A stretch of 64,000 nt of DNA from Leminorella grimontii ATCC 33999 = DSM 5078 (GCF_000439085.1 NZ_AUUA01000001.1:1-64000), one strand, 5' to 3'. Positions 41,729-52,762 are shown, counted from the first letter of the stretch. Made by a program: numbers and translations. Notes: generated from the letters alone by a model not told the origin.

Positions 41729-43885
41729 TTACTTAGCCGCTTCGATCTGCACGGCCTGAATCGCCGTCAGGGCGATGGTGTAGACGATATCATCTACCAG
41801 CGCGCCGCGGGACAGGTCGTTAACCGGCTTGCGCATGCCTTGCAGCATCGGTCCGATGGAGACCAGATCGGCTGAACGCTGTACCGCTTTGTAAGTGGTG
41901 TTACCGGTGTTCAGATCCGGGAAGATGAATACCGTGGCTTTACCCGCAACCGGTGAGTTGGGGGCTTTGGAGCGGGCAACGTCTTCCATGATGGCCGCGT
42001 CGTACTGCAGCGGGCCGTCGATAACCAGGTCAGGACGCTTTTCTTGAGCGATGCGGGTCGCTTCGCGCACTTTGTCTACGTCGCTGCCGGTGCCGGAATT
42101 ACCGGTAGAGTAGGAGATCATCGCAACGCGAGGATCGACGCCGAAGGCGGCGGCGGAGTCCGCGGACTGAATGGCGATTTCCGCCAGCTGTTCTGCGGTC
42201 GGATCCGGGTTGATGGCGCAGTCGCCGTAAACCAGAACCTGCTCAGGCAGCAGCATGAAGAACACGGATGACACCAGCGAGCTGCCCGGCGCGGTCTTGA
42301 TAAGCTGAAGCGGCGGACGAATGGTGTTGGCTGTGGTGTGAACCGCGCCGGAAACCAGACCGTCGACTTCGCCCTGTTCCAGCATCAGGGTGCCCAGAAC
42401 GACGTTGTCTTGCAGCTGCTCGCGGGCGACGACTTCGGTCATACCCTTGCTCTTGCGCAGCTCAACCAGGCGAGGAACGTAGATTTCGCGAACTTCGTTC
42501 GGATCGACGATTTCAATGCCTTTGCCTAGCTCAACGCCCTGCGCTTCGGCAACGCGCTTCACTTCTTCAGGGTTGCCCAGCAGAATACACTGTGCGATGC
42601 CGCGTTCCGCACATATAGCGGCCGCCTTGATGGTGCGCGGTTCGTCGCCTTCCGGCAGCACGACGCGCTTGTTGGCCTTACGGGCAAGCTCGGTCAGCTG
42701 ATAGCGGAACGCCGGCGGAGACATGCGGCGAGAGCCTTCGGTGTTGGCGGTTAGCGCGTCAATCCACTCGCTGTTGATGTGGTTGGCGATATGGTTTTGC
42801 GACAGTTCGATGCGCTCGTGGTCATCGGACGGCGCTTCCAGGCTGAAGCTTTGCAGGGACAGCGAGGTTTGCCAGGTGTTGGTGTCAACCATGAAGACCG
42901 GCAGGCCGGTTTCAAACGCCTGCTCGCACAGCTTGGCGATGCGTTCGTCGATTTCATAACCGCCGGTCAGCAGGATGGCGCCGATTTCTACGCCGTTCAT
43001 GGCGGCCAGGCAGGCGGCGACCAGAACGTCCGGGCGATCCGCGGAGGCAACCAGCAGGGAACCGGGGCGGAAATGCGTCAGCATGTTCGGAATGCTGCGG
43101 GCGCAGAACGTGATGGACTTGATGCGGCGCGTGCGGATCTGGCCTTCGTTAATAATGCGGGCCTTCAGGTGGTGAGCCATGTCGACGGCGCGGGTTGCGA
43201 TCAGATCGATGTTCCACGGAATGCAGCCCAGAATCGGCAGGCTGGAGTTGGTGAACAGCTTCGCAGTGTCAACGGCAGTGATCTGCGCCTTGCTTTGCGT
43301 GGCGTCGTCGAACATTTCGGACAGATCCGGACGGGTGCGGCCCTGATCGTCAACCGGGGCGTTCAGCTTGTTGATGATAACGCCGGTGATATTTTCGTTC
43401 TTGCTGCCGCCAAAGTTGGAGCGGGCCAGCTCGATGCGCTCTTTGAGCTGCGCCGGAGAATCTTTGCCCAGAGACATGACGAAGACGATTTCCGCGCCCA
43501 GAGTTTTGGCGATTTCATAGTTCAGCGCGTTGGCGAACTGATGCTTAGGCGTAGGAACCAGACCTTCGATCAGAACGACTTCTGATCCTTTGGCGCATTC
43601 CTGATAGCGCGCAACGATGGTTTCCATCAGTACGTCCTGCTGGTTGTTGCTCAGCAGGCTTTCAACCAGCGTCATGCTCAGCGGCTCTGCCGTTGTGGCG
43701 TTAGAGTTTGCGCGTAGAATGGTGGTGGTTTGATCCGCAACTTCGTCGCCGGAGCGAGACTGGGCAACGGGCTTGAATACGCCCAGACGGACGCCTTTGC
43801 GCTCCATGGCGCGCACGACACCGAGGCTGACGCTGGTCAGGCCTACGCTGGTGCCGGTGGGAATTAACATGATTGTACGAGACAC
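41729..43885 (-). CDS. pta: Phosphate acetyltransferase
   Basis: 718 aa, long form as in E. coli (714). Converts acetyl-CoA and phosphate to acetyl phosphate; with AckA it makes ATP and acetate. N-terminal P-loop-like domain ('[20 protein letters not shown]'), central DRTGG-like part, and C-terminal catalytic domain ('[20 protein letters not shown]', '[20 protein letters not shown]', '[20 protein letters not shown]'). Transcribed after ackA with a 74-base gap. Confidence 0.98.
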   Translation of the reverse strand: MSRTIMLIPTGTSVGLTSVSLGVVRAMERKGVRLGVFKPVAQSRSGDEVADQTTTILRANSNATTAEPLSMTLVESLLSNNQQDVLMETIVARYQECAKGSEVVLIEGLVPTPKHQFANALNYEIAKTLGAEIVFVMSLGKDSPAQLKERIELARSNFGGSKNENITGVIINKLNAPVDDQGRTRPDLSEMFDDATQSKAQITAVDTAKLFTNSSLPILGCIPWNIDLIATRAVDMAHHLKARIINEGQIRTRRIKSITFCARSIPNMLTHFRPGSLLVASADRPDVLVAACLAAMNGVEIGAILLTGGYEIDERIAKLCEQAFETGLPVFMVDTNTWQTSLSLQSFSLEAPSDDHERIELSQNHIANHINSEWIDALTANTEGSRRMSPPAFRYQLTELARKANKRVVLPEGDEPRTIKAAAICAERGIAQCILLGNPEEVKRVAEAQGVELGKGIEIVDPNEVREIYVPRLVELRKSKGMTEVVAREQLQDNVVLGTLMLEQGEVDGLVSGAVHTTANTIRPPLQLIKTAPGSSLVSSVFFMLLPEQVLVYGDCAINPDPTAEQLAEIAIQSADSAAAFGVDPRVAMISYSTGNSGTGSDVDKVREATRIAQEKRPDLVIDGPLQYDAAIMEDVARSKAPNSPVAGKATVFIFPDLNTGNTTYKAVQRSADLVSIGPMLQGMRKPVNDLSRGALVDDIVYTIALTAIQAVQIEAAK

Positions 43886-43959
43886 GGCTAAACCTCTTTC
43901 GGTTGTGCTTTCGTCAAAACAACACCGCCAGCCTGGGCTGACGGTGTGACCTTCAATTC

Positions 43960-45162
43960 TTATGCGGCAAGACGGGCAGCGTCCTGCGCGATGACCAACT
44001 CTTCGTTAGTCGGGATGATTAGCGCCGGGCGGGTGCCGTCTTTGGCGATGTTGCCGGATTTGCCGAAGCGGGCGGCCAGGTTGCGCTCGTGGTCAACGGC
44101 GAAGCCGAGCAGCGCCAGCTTGTCCAGCGTCAGTTCGCGAACCATCGCGGCGTTTTCACCGATGCCGCCGGTGAAGATAACGGCGTCAAGACGGCCGTCC
44201 ATCAGGGCCGTATAGGCGCCGACGTACTTGGCCAGGCGATGACAGAAAACGTCCATGGCGCGCTTGGCGTCAGCTTTTTCTGCATAGTTGTCTTCAACGT
44301 AGCGGCAGTCGCTGGTGACTTCGGTCAGACCCATCAGGCCGGACTCTTTGTTCAAAAGCGTATTGATCTTCTCCATGCTCATTCCCATCACGTCGTACAG
44401 GTGGAAAATGATAGCCGGATCGATGTCGCCGCTGCGGGTGCCCATGACCAGACCTTCCAGCGGGGTCAGACCCATAGAGGTGTCAACGCACTTGCCGTTA
44501 CGGATAGCAGAAACGGAACCGCCGTTGCCCAGGTGGCAGGTGATGACGTTCAGGTCATCGACGGACTTGTTCAGCATCTTGGCGGCTTCGCGACTGACGT
44601 AGTAGTGGCTGGTGCCGTGGAAGCCGTAACGGCGAATGCCGTGCTCTTTGTACAGGCTGTAGGGCAGGGCATACAGGAAAGATTCTTCCGGCATAGTTTG
44701 GTGGAAAGCGGTATCAAAAACGGCCACGTTGTTATTCTTAAGAGAAGGGAACGCTTTGAATGCTTCTTGAATGCCGATAAGGCCGGCAGGGTTGTGCAGC
44801 GGAGCGAACGGAGCGGCCGCTTCGATGCCTTTAAGTACGTCGTCATTAATCACGACTGACTGGGTAAACTGCTCGCCGCCGTGCACGATGCGGTGGCCGA
44901 TCGCCGTCAGGCTGTTTGACAGTTCTGGTTTTTGCGCCAGAATGGTATTAACGATGAAATTCAGAGCTTCGCTGTGAGCAGCGCCTGCTCCAAGGGCTTC
45001 TTCGTGCTTGCTTCCGTCCATTTTCCATTTGATGCGGGCTTCCGGCAGATTGAAGCACTCGGCTAAACCAGAAAGGTGTTCTTCGCCATTGGCAGCATCA
45101 ATGATGGCAAACTTCAGAGAAGAACTACCGCAGTTAAGAACCAGAACCAGCTTACTCGACAT
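43960..45162 (-). CDS. ackA: Acetate kinase
   Basis: 400 aa, same length as E. coli AckA. Transfers phosphate between acetyl phosphate and ADP. N-terminal '[20 protein letters not shown]', the middle '[19 protein letters not shown]' and '[20 protein letters not shown]'-type signature, and '[18 protein letters not shown]' are all intact. It heads the ackA-pta operon; its promoter lies in the divergent 436-base region before yfbV. Confidence 0.98.
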   Translation of the reverse strand: MSSKLVLVLNCGSSSLKFAIIDAANGEEHLSGLAECFNLPEARIKWKMDGSKHEEALGAGAAHSEALNFIVNTILAQKPELSNSLTAIGHRIVHGGEQFTQSVVINDDVLKGIEAAAPFAPLHNPAGLIGIQEAFKAFPSLKNNNVAVFDTAFHQTMPEESFLYALPYSLYKEHGIRRYGFHGTSHYYVSREAAKMLNKSVDDLNVITCHLGNGGSVSAIRNGKCVDTSMGLTPLEGLVMGTRSGDIDPAIIFHLYDVMGMSMEKINTLLNKESGLMGLTEVTSDCRYVEDNYAEKADAKRAMDVFCHRLAKYVGAYTALMDGRLDAVIFTGGIGENAAMVRELTLDKLALLGFAVDHERNLAARFGKSGNIAKDGTRPALIIPTNEELVIAQDAARLAA

Positions 45163-45598
45163 GAGAAGTACCTATTTTATTCGTGATTGGAAATACAAAA
45201 ATCGGGAACATGGCGCCCGGAGGTAGGAGCCAGGCTCCTTAGACCGTTGTTTCGCCGCGTACCCGCGTAGCGTTTCTTTATATTGTACACAATTGCCTGA
45301 GAACAGGTTATTGCTATTATTTATTACTTCATTCATTACACAAATAGCTTGAAATGTGCCATTAGGCCCAGAGGGCGCTGCTAGCATAATCCCTGATAGT
45401 TCAAAAAGAAAACCAAATTACAAATTAAATTGATATTTATTAAACTGCATCAAGTTTTTTATGTGATTTTTTTAAATTTTATGAATTTTTTTGAAGTTAA
45501 CTCACTCTAACTATCCAAATGTGAATCTGACAGATCTCGTAAGATAAGGTATAACTGTTATATATGTGTTGTGTAGGCAGATCGGAGGGCAACAGGCT
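45163..45598. other. Divergent promoter region of ackA and yfbV
   Basis: No gene. AT-rich from about 45,400. It holds a possible FNR-type site TTGAT-ATTT-ATTAA (45430-45443; four of five in the right half), plausible for an anaerobically used acetate operon but unproven. No RNA gene seen. Confidence 0.35.
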
Positions 45599-46051
45599 AT
45601 GAAACGTTCTTTAGGGCCGGTACGTTGGCTAAAGCTCTTTACGCTAGGGCAGACCTACATGAAAACGTGGCCAAACGAAAAGCGTTTGGGCGTGGTGTTT
45701 CCTGAGCATCGCATCATTACGGCGACACGCTTTGGCGTGCGTTTTATGCCTCCCGTTGCCGTTTTTACGCTGGCCTGGCAAATCGCCATGGGCGGAAACC
45801 TGGGGCCCGCGGTGGCGACGGCAATCTTTGCCTGCAGTATGCCAATGCAGGGGCTGTGGTGGTTGGGAAAGCGCTCATGCGCCGTGCTTCCTCCTACGCT
45901 TAAGCAGTGGTTCTTTTCTCTTCGAGCGAAGCTCACCGAAGCGGGGCAGAAGTGTGAGCCGCTGGAAGAGGAGCCAACCTATCAGCACCTTGCCGTACTG
46001 CTAAAGCAGGCATTCAGCCGGTTGGACAAAACTTTTCTGGACGACCTCTAA
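45599..46051 (+). CDS. yfbV: UPF0208 membrane protein YfbV
   Basis: 150 aa inner-membrane protein. '[20 protein letters not shown]', '[19 protein letters not shown]' and '[13 protein letters not shown]' align with E. coli YfbV, as does the C terminus '[10 protein letters not shown]'. Two membrane helices. E. coli YfbV has been linked to chromosome terminus organisation; mechanism unclear. GGAGG lies about 12 bases before the start. Confidence 0.92.
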   Translation: MKRSLGPVRWLKLFTLGQTYMKTWPNEKRLGVVFPEHRIITATRFGVRFMPPVAVFTLAWQIAMGGNLGPAVATAIFACSMPMQGLWWLGKRSCAVLPPTLKQWFFSLRAKLTEAGQKCEPLEEEPTYQHLAVLLKQAFSRLDKTFLDDL

Positions 46052-46272
46052 CGTATCTTCGATCTGCTGCGCTTTTCGTTCTGAGCGCGGTAGATTTCAC
46101 TCCTGTGTTGTTTATCGTTTTCCTTCTCGATCGTGCAAAAAATTGCGCGCAACGGGTATCACTCTTTGGCTCAATGTGACATTCTCTAGTCATTCGAAGC
46201 GCTTTAGAGCCTATTCCTAGGCGCGACTTCACCGGTTTATTTTTTTGTTTTCAATCCGTAGGAGTTGTTATT

Positions 46273-46779
46273 GTGGAAATGACCAATGCTCAAAGGCTGA
46301 TTCTGTCGAATCAGTACAAGATGATGACGATGTTGGATCCGGAGAATGCCGAACGCTATCGTCGCTTGCAGACTATCGTTGAGCGCGGTTTTGGCCTGCA
46401 AATGAAGGAACTTGAGCGCGAGTTTGGCGAGCTGACGGAAGAGACCTGTCGTACGATTATCAACATTATGGAAATGCACCATGCGCTGCGCGTTTCGTTT
46501 GAGAATCTGCGCGATCATCTGAAGGACAAAGCTGAAATTGATGAGCGTCGTATTGCTTTTCTGGGCTTTGACGCCGCGACCGAAGCGCGCTATTTGAGCT
46601 ATGTTCGCTTTCTGGTGAATACCGAAGGCCGCTATACCCACTTTGATTCCGGCACGCACGGCTTTAATTCCCAGACCAAGATGTGGGACAAATATCAGCG
46701 CATGTTGGCGATTTGGCAATCTTGCCCGCGTCAGTATCATCTCTGTGCGATTGAGATTTCGCAAATAATCAACGCCTGA
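46273..46779 (+). CDS. yfbU: YfbU family protein
   Basis: 168 aa, starting at GTG 46273 with AGGAG nine bases upstream, as in E. coli. '[20 protein letters not shown]' and '[20 protein letters not shown]' are near-identical to E. coli YfbU, a helical protein of unclear role. A hairpin terminator follows. Confidence 0.94.
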   Translation: MEMTNAQRLILSNQYKMMTMLDPENAERYRRLQTIVERGFGLQMKELEREFGELTEETCRTIINIMEMHHALRVSFENLRDHLKDKAEIDERRIAFLGFDAATEARYLSYVRFLVNTEGRYTHFDSGTHGFNSQTKMWDKYQRMLAIWQSCPRQYHLCAIEISQIINA

Positions 46780-46801
46780 TTTATGCTTAACGTGACAATG
46801 G

Positions 46802-46827
46802 CCCGCATTTTGCGGGTCTTCGTTTTT
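46802..46827 (+). terminator. Intrinsic terminator after yfbU
   Basis: CCCGCA (46802-46807) with TGCGGG (46811-46816), then TCTTCGTTTTT. Confidence 0.7.
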
Positions 46828-46855
46828 AGCCACTGAAAAAACGGGAAGGCAAAAG

Positions 46856-47515
46856 TTGAACTGCAAAGGTTTTCTGTTCGATCTGGACGGCACGCTGGTG
46901 AGCTCGCTGGCGGTCGTGGAGCGGTCGTGGCTCATGCTGGCCAATAAGTATTCGCTTAATCCGAAAGAGGTTTTGGACTTCATTCACGGCAAACAGGCCA
47001 TCACCTCTCTACGCCACTTCATGGCGGGCTATAGTGATGAAGATATTCAAAGAGAGTTTAAGGCGCTGGAGCATCAAGAAACGGTAGATACTGACGGTAT
47101 CGTTGCGCTGCCGGGCGCCGTTGCGCTGTTAAATCGGCTCAACGAGTTGGGCATTCCCTGGGCTATTGTCACTTCAGGCACCATTCCTATCGCTCAGGCG
47201 AGAAGCCGAGCGGCGGGCATACCGCTGCCGGAAGTGTTCGTTACCGCTGAGCTGGTCGCCAGAGGAAAGCCGGAGCCTGACGCCTATCTTCTTGGGGCGC
47301 AGCGTTTGGGATTCTTACCACAGGAGTGCGTTGTGGTTGAAGACGCTGCGGCGGGCATTGCCTCCGGTTTGGCCGCAGGCTGTCAAGTTATTGCGGTCAA
47401 TGCGGAGAATACGCCGGATCTGGCGCGTGTCGACAGAGCGTTGGCTTCACTGGAGCAAATTAGCGTCACCTATGAAAACGGCGTAGCGACGCTGGCGTTT
47501 AGTCAGGCCAGCTAA
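46856..47515 (+). CDS. yfbT: HAD sugar phosphatase YfbT (HxpA)
   Basis: 219 aa HAD hydrolase acting on sugar phosphates in E. coli. Motif I 'FLFDLDGTLVSSL', motif II 'AIVTSGT', motif III Lys in 'RGKPEPDAYLLGAQ' and motif IV 'VVVEDAAAGIASG' are all present. The likely start is TTG 46856, seven bases after AAGG, giving 'NCKGFLFDLDG' as in E. coli. Confidence 0.92.
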   Translation: MNCKGFLFDLDGTLVSSLAVVERSWLMLANKYSLNPKEVLDFIHGKQAITSLRHFMAGYSDEDIQREFKALEHQETVDTDGIVALPGAVALLNRLNELGIPWAIVTSGTIPIAQARSRAAGIPLPEVFVTAELVARGKPEPDAYLLGAQRLGFLPQECVVVEDAAAGIASGLAAGCQVIAVNAENTPDLARVDRALASLEQISVTYENGVATLAFSQAS

Positions 47516-47535
47516 CGTTTTGCGCTTTTACTTAT

Positions 47536-47568
47536 GAAAAACGCTGCCCATTGTGAGGCGGCGTTTTT
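47536..47568 (+). terminator. Intrinsic terminator after yfbT
   Basis: AAAACGC...GCC with GGC...GCGTTTT (47537-47566), strong stem with T-run. Confidence 0.8.
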
Positions 47569-48075
47569 GTAAGCATTCTTGGTATATATTCTTTTTTAGG
47601 CTTATCCATATATTAGCCAGAGATTATCCTTTCTCCTTTCCAGATATAGCATAGCGGAATTTATTTATTAATTTAGTGGTAACTATAAAAATTAGCGTCA
47701 GGGGAATATGTATTTCTTGTTAAGCTTACATAATAAAAACCCTCTTTAATTAACATCTTTTGTTTTTTCTTTATGGTTAATATTTTTATCTTTTTGTTAA
47801 TGAGTAAGTTGGTGGTGCACCAATCGCACTCAGTGTTTCTTGGTTTAATAATCGTTTCCAATCAATGTATTAAATGTTTTTCTGTACTACCGCTATCTAA
47901 GTAATTTTATCGGTATTATTTATTAATGGGAGTTTTGTATTATTATTGTAAGGTTATAGTATGATTGGTTTAAATTCGCTTGTTAGAACTATGCGTTATT
48001 TTAATATAGAGCCTTAGTTGAACGTTAATTTATAAAAAAGCCTTTTAGAACATTATTAAAAAGGATTTATTTATT
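47569..48075. other. AT-rich intergenic region
   Basis: About 500 bases, strongly AT-rich, with no convincing gene; the 62-codon frame on the minus strand (47673-47861) has poor composition. Base composition unlike the genes on either side suggests silenced, horizontally acquired DNA next to the autotransporter. Confidence 0.5.
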
Positions 48076-48309
48076 ATGACTAGCTCTGTATCTAATAGAA
48101 TCAAGATGGGATTTATTGGGCTGCTTTGTATCAGTACCGTTGGATGCCAAAACATGACGGGAGAGGATTGGGGTGCGCTTGCGATTGGCGCGGTTATTGT
48201 TGGTGCGATTGCCGCCGTTGCGGTAAGCGGAGACGACGATGACCATCACGATCGCCGTCACGACGATCGCCGCGATAAAGGGCGTCATGATAAAGGCCAT
48301 CGCCGTTAG
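48076..48309 (+). CDS. Small lipoprotein with His/Asp/Arg-rich tail
   Basis: 77 aa from ATG 48076 with AAGGA upstream. 'IKMGFIGLLCISTVGCQNMT' is a lipoprotein-type signal (lipobox-like TVGC), followed by a short hydrophobic Gly/Ala stretch ('GALAIGAVIVGAIAAVAV') and a tail of almost only Asp, His, Arg and Lys ('DDDDHHDRRHDDRRDKGRH'). The tail could bind metal ions. Convergent with the autotransporter gene. The reverse strand over the same bases is also open (48067-48300) but lacks a good ribosome site. Confidence 0.6.
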   Translation: MTSSVSNRIKMGFIGLLCISTVGCQNMTGEDWGALAIGAVIVGAIAAVAVSGDDDDHHDRRHDDRRDKGRHDKGHRR

Positions 48310-48372
48310 GCCGTAGTTTGAAACGCCGTCCAGAAAGTCGGACGGCGTTTTTACTGCTCTTTTTATAAGCGC

Positions 48373-51306
48373 TTACCAAACGTACTTAACGCCGATAACC
48401 CCTTCGCTGTTTCGATAGCCGTTCTCTCCAGTCTGGTTGCTCAACTGCGCCCAGGCCTGCCAACCGTTGCTGATGCGAGCCTGAAGGCCGACTTCAACCT
48501 CATAGCGATTGTCGGGAACGTCTTGCGAGAAACGGTCATTGTCCATTTTCAGCGCGTTGTTAGCATCGCCGTGCCACCAGTTGACGCCGACAAACGGCTG
48601 AACGCCTTCACCACGTTCCATACGGCCATAGAGGCGGGCGCCCAGGCGCGTCGTCAGGCCATTGGCGTCGTCGCCGTGTATGCGAGTGCCGTTTTGTTCC
48701 GTGTGGGTGTCGGCGCTATACCAGTCGTAAATCAGCTGAGCCTGCGGTTCAACCAGCCACTGATAGTTGCCGGCATTGCCCAGCGTAAAGGCGTAACCGG
48801 ATTCGACAGACCACTGCCAGAGTCGGCTTTTATATTCTTCAGAGGGCAGATCCTGGCCTTTTACCGTGTTGTCGAACCAGGCGTACTGTACGTAGGTGTC
48901 CATATAGCCGCCGGTCGCCATTGACGCGCTGCCGAACCAGGTAGCGTAAAGGCCGACGCTGTAGCCGTCGACGTCGCCGGATGCCTTGCTGGCGTCGGCC
49001 TTATAGGCATTAGGGTTGGTGCTGTCGACGTCGCTGTGGCCGTAGCCCGCCATCACGCCGAACAGGAAGCGCTGGTCGTTGCTGTCCCAGCGCGCCAGAT
49101 CGCCGCCCAGCTGAACCAGAGAGGTGTCGGTATCGACGTTCAGCGACTGACCGGCCGCTTTACTGTCGGTTGAATTACCGACGGCCCGCAGCCACATGCC
49201 GCCAACGCCGCCATCGGTCCCGTTGGGCTGGGTAAATTCTGGCTCGCCCAGGCGCTCGTGCATCGTGTGGGTGAACATATTAACAGCTGCCGTCTGGTTG
49301 CCCAGGTAGGCGCCGGCCTCCGGGCGAGTGGGGTTAATGGAAGGCGTCGGAGTGGGATCTGGATTGGGCGAATCGACGGAGCGAAGATACCAATTTCCAT
49401 TAGCTGGGTCGCTGACGCTGCCTTGATACAGGCTGTAATCGTAGCCGCCTTTTACGGCTCTGCCTTCCATGGTAAAGACGGCATCGGACTGCCCGGCGAC
49501 GTCAATGACCTTTATTCCTTCAACGGTTTGCGCGCCGCTGCCGCCGACGTTGTTAAAGCTGACGCTGGTGCTGCCCGCGCTATCGCCGTTAATGACTAGC
49601 ATGTCGGTCGGGGAGCTGTCGTCGCCGAGTTGGGTGTTCATCAACAGCTTGCTGCCGTCTGCGCCGTAGTAGTCGCCGTCGACGGTGATGGTTTTAAAGC
49701 CGCTGACGTCGTCAGGGGTTACAAAGGAGACGGTTCCTGCGTTGTTAAGCGTTGTCAGCGTTGAGTTGCCCGTTACGTTCCAGCGGCTGGTGGCGTCAAT
49801 GTTCGCCGTTGAGGCGCCAGCATAGTCCTGAGTGTTAATAGCACCGGTGAGGGTAGAGGCGCCGCTTAGGTTAAATACCAGCCTGCTATCGGCATTGGAA
49901 GAATTGACCAATACGTCACCGGTAATTGCCGTGTCGTTGATAGCATCAATATTCACGTTGTTTAGCAACAGGCCTGAGCCATTGTTGTAGTCGTAAATTT
50001 TGAAGGCCAAGCCGCTGTCGCTAATGACCTGAGCGTTGTCCAGCGTTAAGGAAAGCGGATCGTTGTCACTTTCATCATTCCTGTCCTGCAAAACTATGGC
50101 GGCTGAGTTTTTTGAATAGAGAGTGCTGCCGACAATTTTTGTGCTGCCTACGTCGGCAAGCCTTAGGGCCGAGCTGTTTTCGCCTTCAGCGGTTATGGTT
50201 GTATTGATGATCTCTCCGGCTGCTTTACTTCCAATAATAAATGCGCCATAGGACGTATTGCCGCTAACGGATATTGCGCTATCGGTAATGTTATAGAGGC
50301 TGTTTCCATAATAGCCGTCGGCGTAAAAAGCATAGTTTTTATCGCCAGTTGCTGTAATCTGAGAATTTGTTACCGACAAACTGTTATTTGAGCCCCCGTT
50401 GGCAATAACAAGATAGTTGCCGTCGCCGCTGGCGTTAATCACAGAGTCGCTTAGCGTTAGCGCACTATTGCTTAAGTTAATGCCGTAAGCCTGGTTAGTA
50501 TTCATGTCCAGCTGCGACTCTTTTAACGTAACGTCGCTGGAAGAGGCGGAAATACCCCAAACGTCACCATTGGCTGTAAATGTGGTGTTTTTGGCTTCCA
50601 GCGTGGAGTTGCTTAGCCCTACGACGGCATAGGCGCCAGGATAGCCGCCGTTATCATAGGTGGTGCTCAGAGAGGCGCGATCAAGCGTTACTATGCTGCC
50701 ATCGTTTGCCGTTATTGTGCTGCTACCAATGGAGCTTAGGCTGGAATTGGTGATAGTCGCGCTGTTTTTGCTATCCATATAGAGGATAGCGGTGCCGCTG
50801 CTGGAGCCGGTTTGATTTAACTGGACGTTATCAAGGCTAATCTCGGCCCGATCGTTCATCGAGATCAGCATGCCGTTAAAGTCGTTAATAATTGAATTTG
50901 AGAATGAGACAAAGCTGCCTGCGCCGGCGGCTTTAATTTGGACGTTGCTCGGATCGCTACCGAATTGGATATTGTCCAGAATCGCCTGCCCGCCGTTATC
51001 AACATTAACGTATTGATATACGTCTCCAGAGAGAGTGCCGTTTTTTACCTCGATGGTACCGCCGGAAGCGTAAATAGCGCTGCCGGCCGTTCCGCCTTGA
51101 ATGTTATACCCGTCAGAAGCGATCTTTCCTCCGTCGTGAGCATAAAGCGCGCTTGAGTTGAAACCGGAATATTCGATGTCATCCGTAATCGTGACGTCTT
51201 GTCCTGACCCTGCCGTTGTTCTCGTGGTAATAGTGGCTTGAGTAGTATAGCTAACGGAACCGACAGCCATGGCAATAGCGATGGAAATGAGTTTTTTATT
51301 GCTCAT
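48373..51306 (-). CDS. Type Va autotransporter, copy 1
   Basis: 977 aa. Signal peptide 'NKKLISIAIAMAVGSVSYTT', then a long Ser/Asn/Thr-rich passenger (about 30-660) with repeated short strands typical of a right-handed beta-helix, a pertactin-like autochaperone segment ending near 'GNWYLRSVDSPNPDPTPTP', and a C-terminal translocator barrel (about 690-977, starting 'HTMHERLGEPEFTQ', ending in Trp). No protease or adhesin motif such as RGD is seen. It is a paralogue of the autotransporter at 58063-61215. Role is likely surface adhesion or self-association, by family. Confidence 0.9.
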   Translation of the reverse strand: MSNKKLISIAIAMAVGSVSYTTQATITTRTTAGSGQDVTITDDIEYSGFNSSALYAHDGGKIASDGYNIQGGTAGSAIYASGGTIEVKNGTLSGDVYQYVNVDNGGQAILDNIQFGSDPSNVQIKAAGAGSFVSFSNSIINDFNGMLISMNDRAEISLDNVQLNQTGSSSGTAILYMDSKNSATITNSSLSSIGSSTITANDGSIVTLDRASLSTTYDNGGYPGAYAVVGLSNSTLEAKNTTFTANGDVWGISASSSDVTLKESQLDMNTNQAYGINLSNSALTLSDSVINASGDGNYLVIANGGSNNSLSVTNSQITATGDKNYAFYADGYYGNSLYNITDSAISVSGNTSYGAFIIGSKAAGEIINTTITAEGENSSALRLADVGSTKIVGSTLYSKNSAAIVLQDRNDESDNDPLSLTLDNAQVISDSGLAFKIYDYNNGSGLLLNNVNIDAINDTAITGDVLVNSSNADSRLVFNLSGASTLTGAINTQDYAGASTANIDATSRWNVTGNSTLTTLNNAGTVSFVTPDDVSGFKTITVDGDYYGADGSKLLMNTQLGDDSSPTDMLVINGDSAGSTSVSFNNVGGSGAQTVEGIKVIDVAGQSDAVFTMEGRAVKGGYDYSLYQGSVSDPANGNWYLRSVDSPNPDPTPTPSINPTRPEAGAYLGNQTAAVNMFTHTMHERLGEPEFTQPNGTDGGVGGMWLRAVGNSTDSKAAGQSLNVDTDTSLVQLGGDLARWDSNDQRFLFGVMAGYGHSDVDSTNPNAYKADASKASGDVDGYSVGLYATWFGSASMATGGYMDTYVQYAWFDNTVKGQDLPSEEYKSRLWQWSVESGYAFTLGNAGNYQWLVEPQAQLIYDWYSADTHTEQNGTRIHGDDANGLTTRLGARLYGRMERGEGVQPFVGVNWWHGDANNALKMDNDRFSQDVPDNRYEVEVGLQARISNGWQAWAQLSNQTGENGYRNSEGVIGVKYVW

Positions 51307-51617
51307 AAGAAGATACCCTTATCATCTATAAAGAAGTTGATTTAATAGTTCTTTTATTTTTTTAAATTATATAAAAAACGGTGTTTTATTGCAAATGGTT
51401 TATTTCATTATATTAAGGCTGTATAAATATTTATAATATTCATTTGGTTACGATTTGGCGTCGATGGTTCTCTGGTTTTATTTCTTTGCTTTTCGTTTTT
51501 TGCTCTTGACTTGGGTAATTAATAAAGAGTGTTTTAATGTTAATATTTTTATTCGGATGATGGTAGCGTCTGAGCTATCTGCATTTTTTCTATTAATAAA
51601 TTAAATATTATATTTAG
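51307..51617. other. AT-rich promoter region of autotransporter 1
   Basis: About 310 bases of AT-rich sequence upstream of the autotransporter start. No gene. Likely holds its promoter and silencing sites. Confidence 0.4.
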
Positions 51618-51797
51618 TGCCCTGTTCTATGCCTGACAAATCAGGGGGGAGGAGATTTGTCGGCCAGTAATGCATCAGTGTGGGAGAATATAAAGAATGA
51701 GAGAGCGGACAACCGTCATTACGGCAATAACCACGATAGAAATAATGATGGCGCTAACAGGCGCCTTAACGATCGCAATAAATGCGCAGTGGTATAA
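51618..51797 (+). pseudogene. Possible degenerate copy of the His/Asp-rich lipoprotein
   Basis: A 59-codon open frame without a proper start begins after TAG at 51615. It reads 'CLTNQGGGDLSASNAS' then 'NRHYGNNHDRNNDGANRR' and 'LNDRNK', with the same His/Asp/Arg/Asn bias as the lipoprotein tail at 48076-48309 on the other side of the autotransporter. The overlapping ATG frame at 51697 (45 aa) is an alternative. Weak evidence; composition rather than clear alignment. Confidence 0.3.
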
Positions 51798-51863
51798 CGA
51801 TCCCTTCCGCGGTAGGTATAAAAAACAGAAATAGGCGGTTACGCTGAAAAATCAATGGAAGAT

Positions 51864-51898
51864 AAAAGCAAAAGGCATATGTATGCCTTTTGCTTTTT
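51864..51898. terminator. Bidirectional terminator before ybbN end
   Basis: AAAAGCAAAAGGCATA (51864-51879) and TATGCCTTTTGCTTTT (51882-51897) form a perfect 16 bp inverted repeat, with T-tracts usable in both directions. It ends the leftward ybbN transcript. Confidence 0.85.
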
Positions 51899-51907
51899 AG
51901 GGCTAAA

Positions 51908-52762
51908 TCAGTACAACAATGAATATAGCTGACGGCGGAATTTAGACGCCAGCGCGTCGCCAGTGCCTAGCGCGGCCAGAATGTCCATCATGGTCTTTTT
52001 CGCGCTTCCGTCTGCAGCGTTGAGATCGCGCTTGAGGTGGCCCATTAGTAGAAGGAGGGCCTCTTCATTACGGCCTACGGTATGCAGCTGAAGGGCAAGC
52101 TGAACCGCCAGTTCGACGTTGCCCGGATCGGCTTCTACCTGCTTTTGCAATTGCTGAATTTCCGGCGTATCCGCAGCCTGCTTCAACAGTTCAATCTGGG
52201 CAATAAGCCCCTGATAGCGGGTATCGCGATCTTGCAGCGGCACGGCGGCCAGTACGGCTTCCGCCTCTTCGGTACGGCTGAGGGCGATTTGCGTTTCCGC
52301 CAGCAGCAGGCCGATGTCGCTGCGCTGTTGGCTAAGCTGCCAGGCGTCCTTCAGTAGGGGCAGGGCGTCGATAAAACGTCCTTCCTGCATCAGCGCCTGC
52401 GCTTCGGCGGCTTTCAACTCTTCTTCCTTCGGCAGTACTCGGTCAAGCAGGGCGCGAATAGCTTCTTCAGGCTGTGGCCCTTGAAAACCGTCGACCGGCT
52501 GGCCGTCTTTAAACAGATAAACGGTTGGGATCGCGCGGATGCCAAACTGGGCAGCAACCATCGGCTGGCTGTCGCAGTCCACTGTCGCAAGAATAAATTT
52601 ACCGCCGTATTCGGCAGCCAGCTTGGTAAGCACCGGCTCTAGAACCTGGCAGTGCTGACTGCGGGGGGACCAAAAGTAAAACAGCAGCGGCGCCTGTGAA
52701 GACTGTTCCAACACCTGTTGGAAGTTGGATTCATTGACGTCAATAACGAAGTTCGCTGGCAT
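51908..52762 (-). CDS. cnoX: Chaperedoxin CnoX (YbbN)
   Basis: 284 aa: thioredoxin domain plus TPR repeats. In E. coli CnoX protects proteins from bleach-induced damage and works with GroEL/DnaK. The usual CxxC is SQHC here (residues 35-38 in '[15 protein letters not shown]'), as in enterobacterial CnoX, so it lacks thioredoxin reductase activity. C-terminal TPR region begins near '[20 protein letters not shown]'. First part of the leftward ybbN-ybbO-tesA group. Confidence 0.95.
   Translation of the reverse strand: MPANFVIDVNESNFQQVLEQSSQAPLLFYFWSPRSQHCQVLEPVLTKLAAEYGGKFILATVDCDSQPMVAAQFGIRAIPTVYLFKDGQPVDGFQGPQPEEAIRALLDRVLPKEEELKAAEAQALMQEGRFIDALPLLKDAWQLSQQRSDIGLLLAETQIALSRTEEAEAVLAAVPLQDRDTRYQGLIAQIELLKQAADTPEIQQLQKQVEADPGNVELAVQLALQLHTVGRNEEALLLLMGHLKRDLNAADGSAKKTMMDILAALGTGDALASKFRRQLYSLLY

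Noticed and set aside
42779..43585. 268-codon frame antisense to pta
   Set aside because: Long because of GC-rich codon bias on the sense strand; pta is certain and no ribosome site is present.
44089..44859. 256-codon frame antisense to ackA
   Set aside because: Shadow of ackA for the same reason.
45430..45443. FNR site as a firm regulatory annotation for ackA
   Set aside because: Only nine of ten positions match in an AT-rich region where chance matches are common; left as a remark in the intergenic entry.
47673..47861. 62-codon frame on the minus strand near the first autotransporter
   Set aside because: Lies in very AT-rich DNA, no ribosome site, Lys/Ile-rich random-looking composition.
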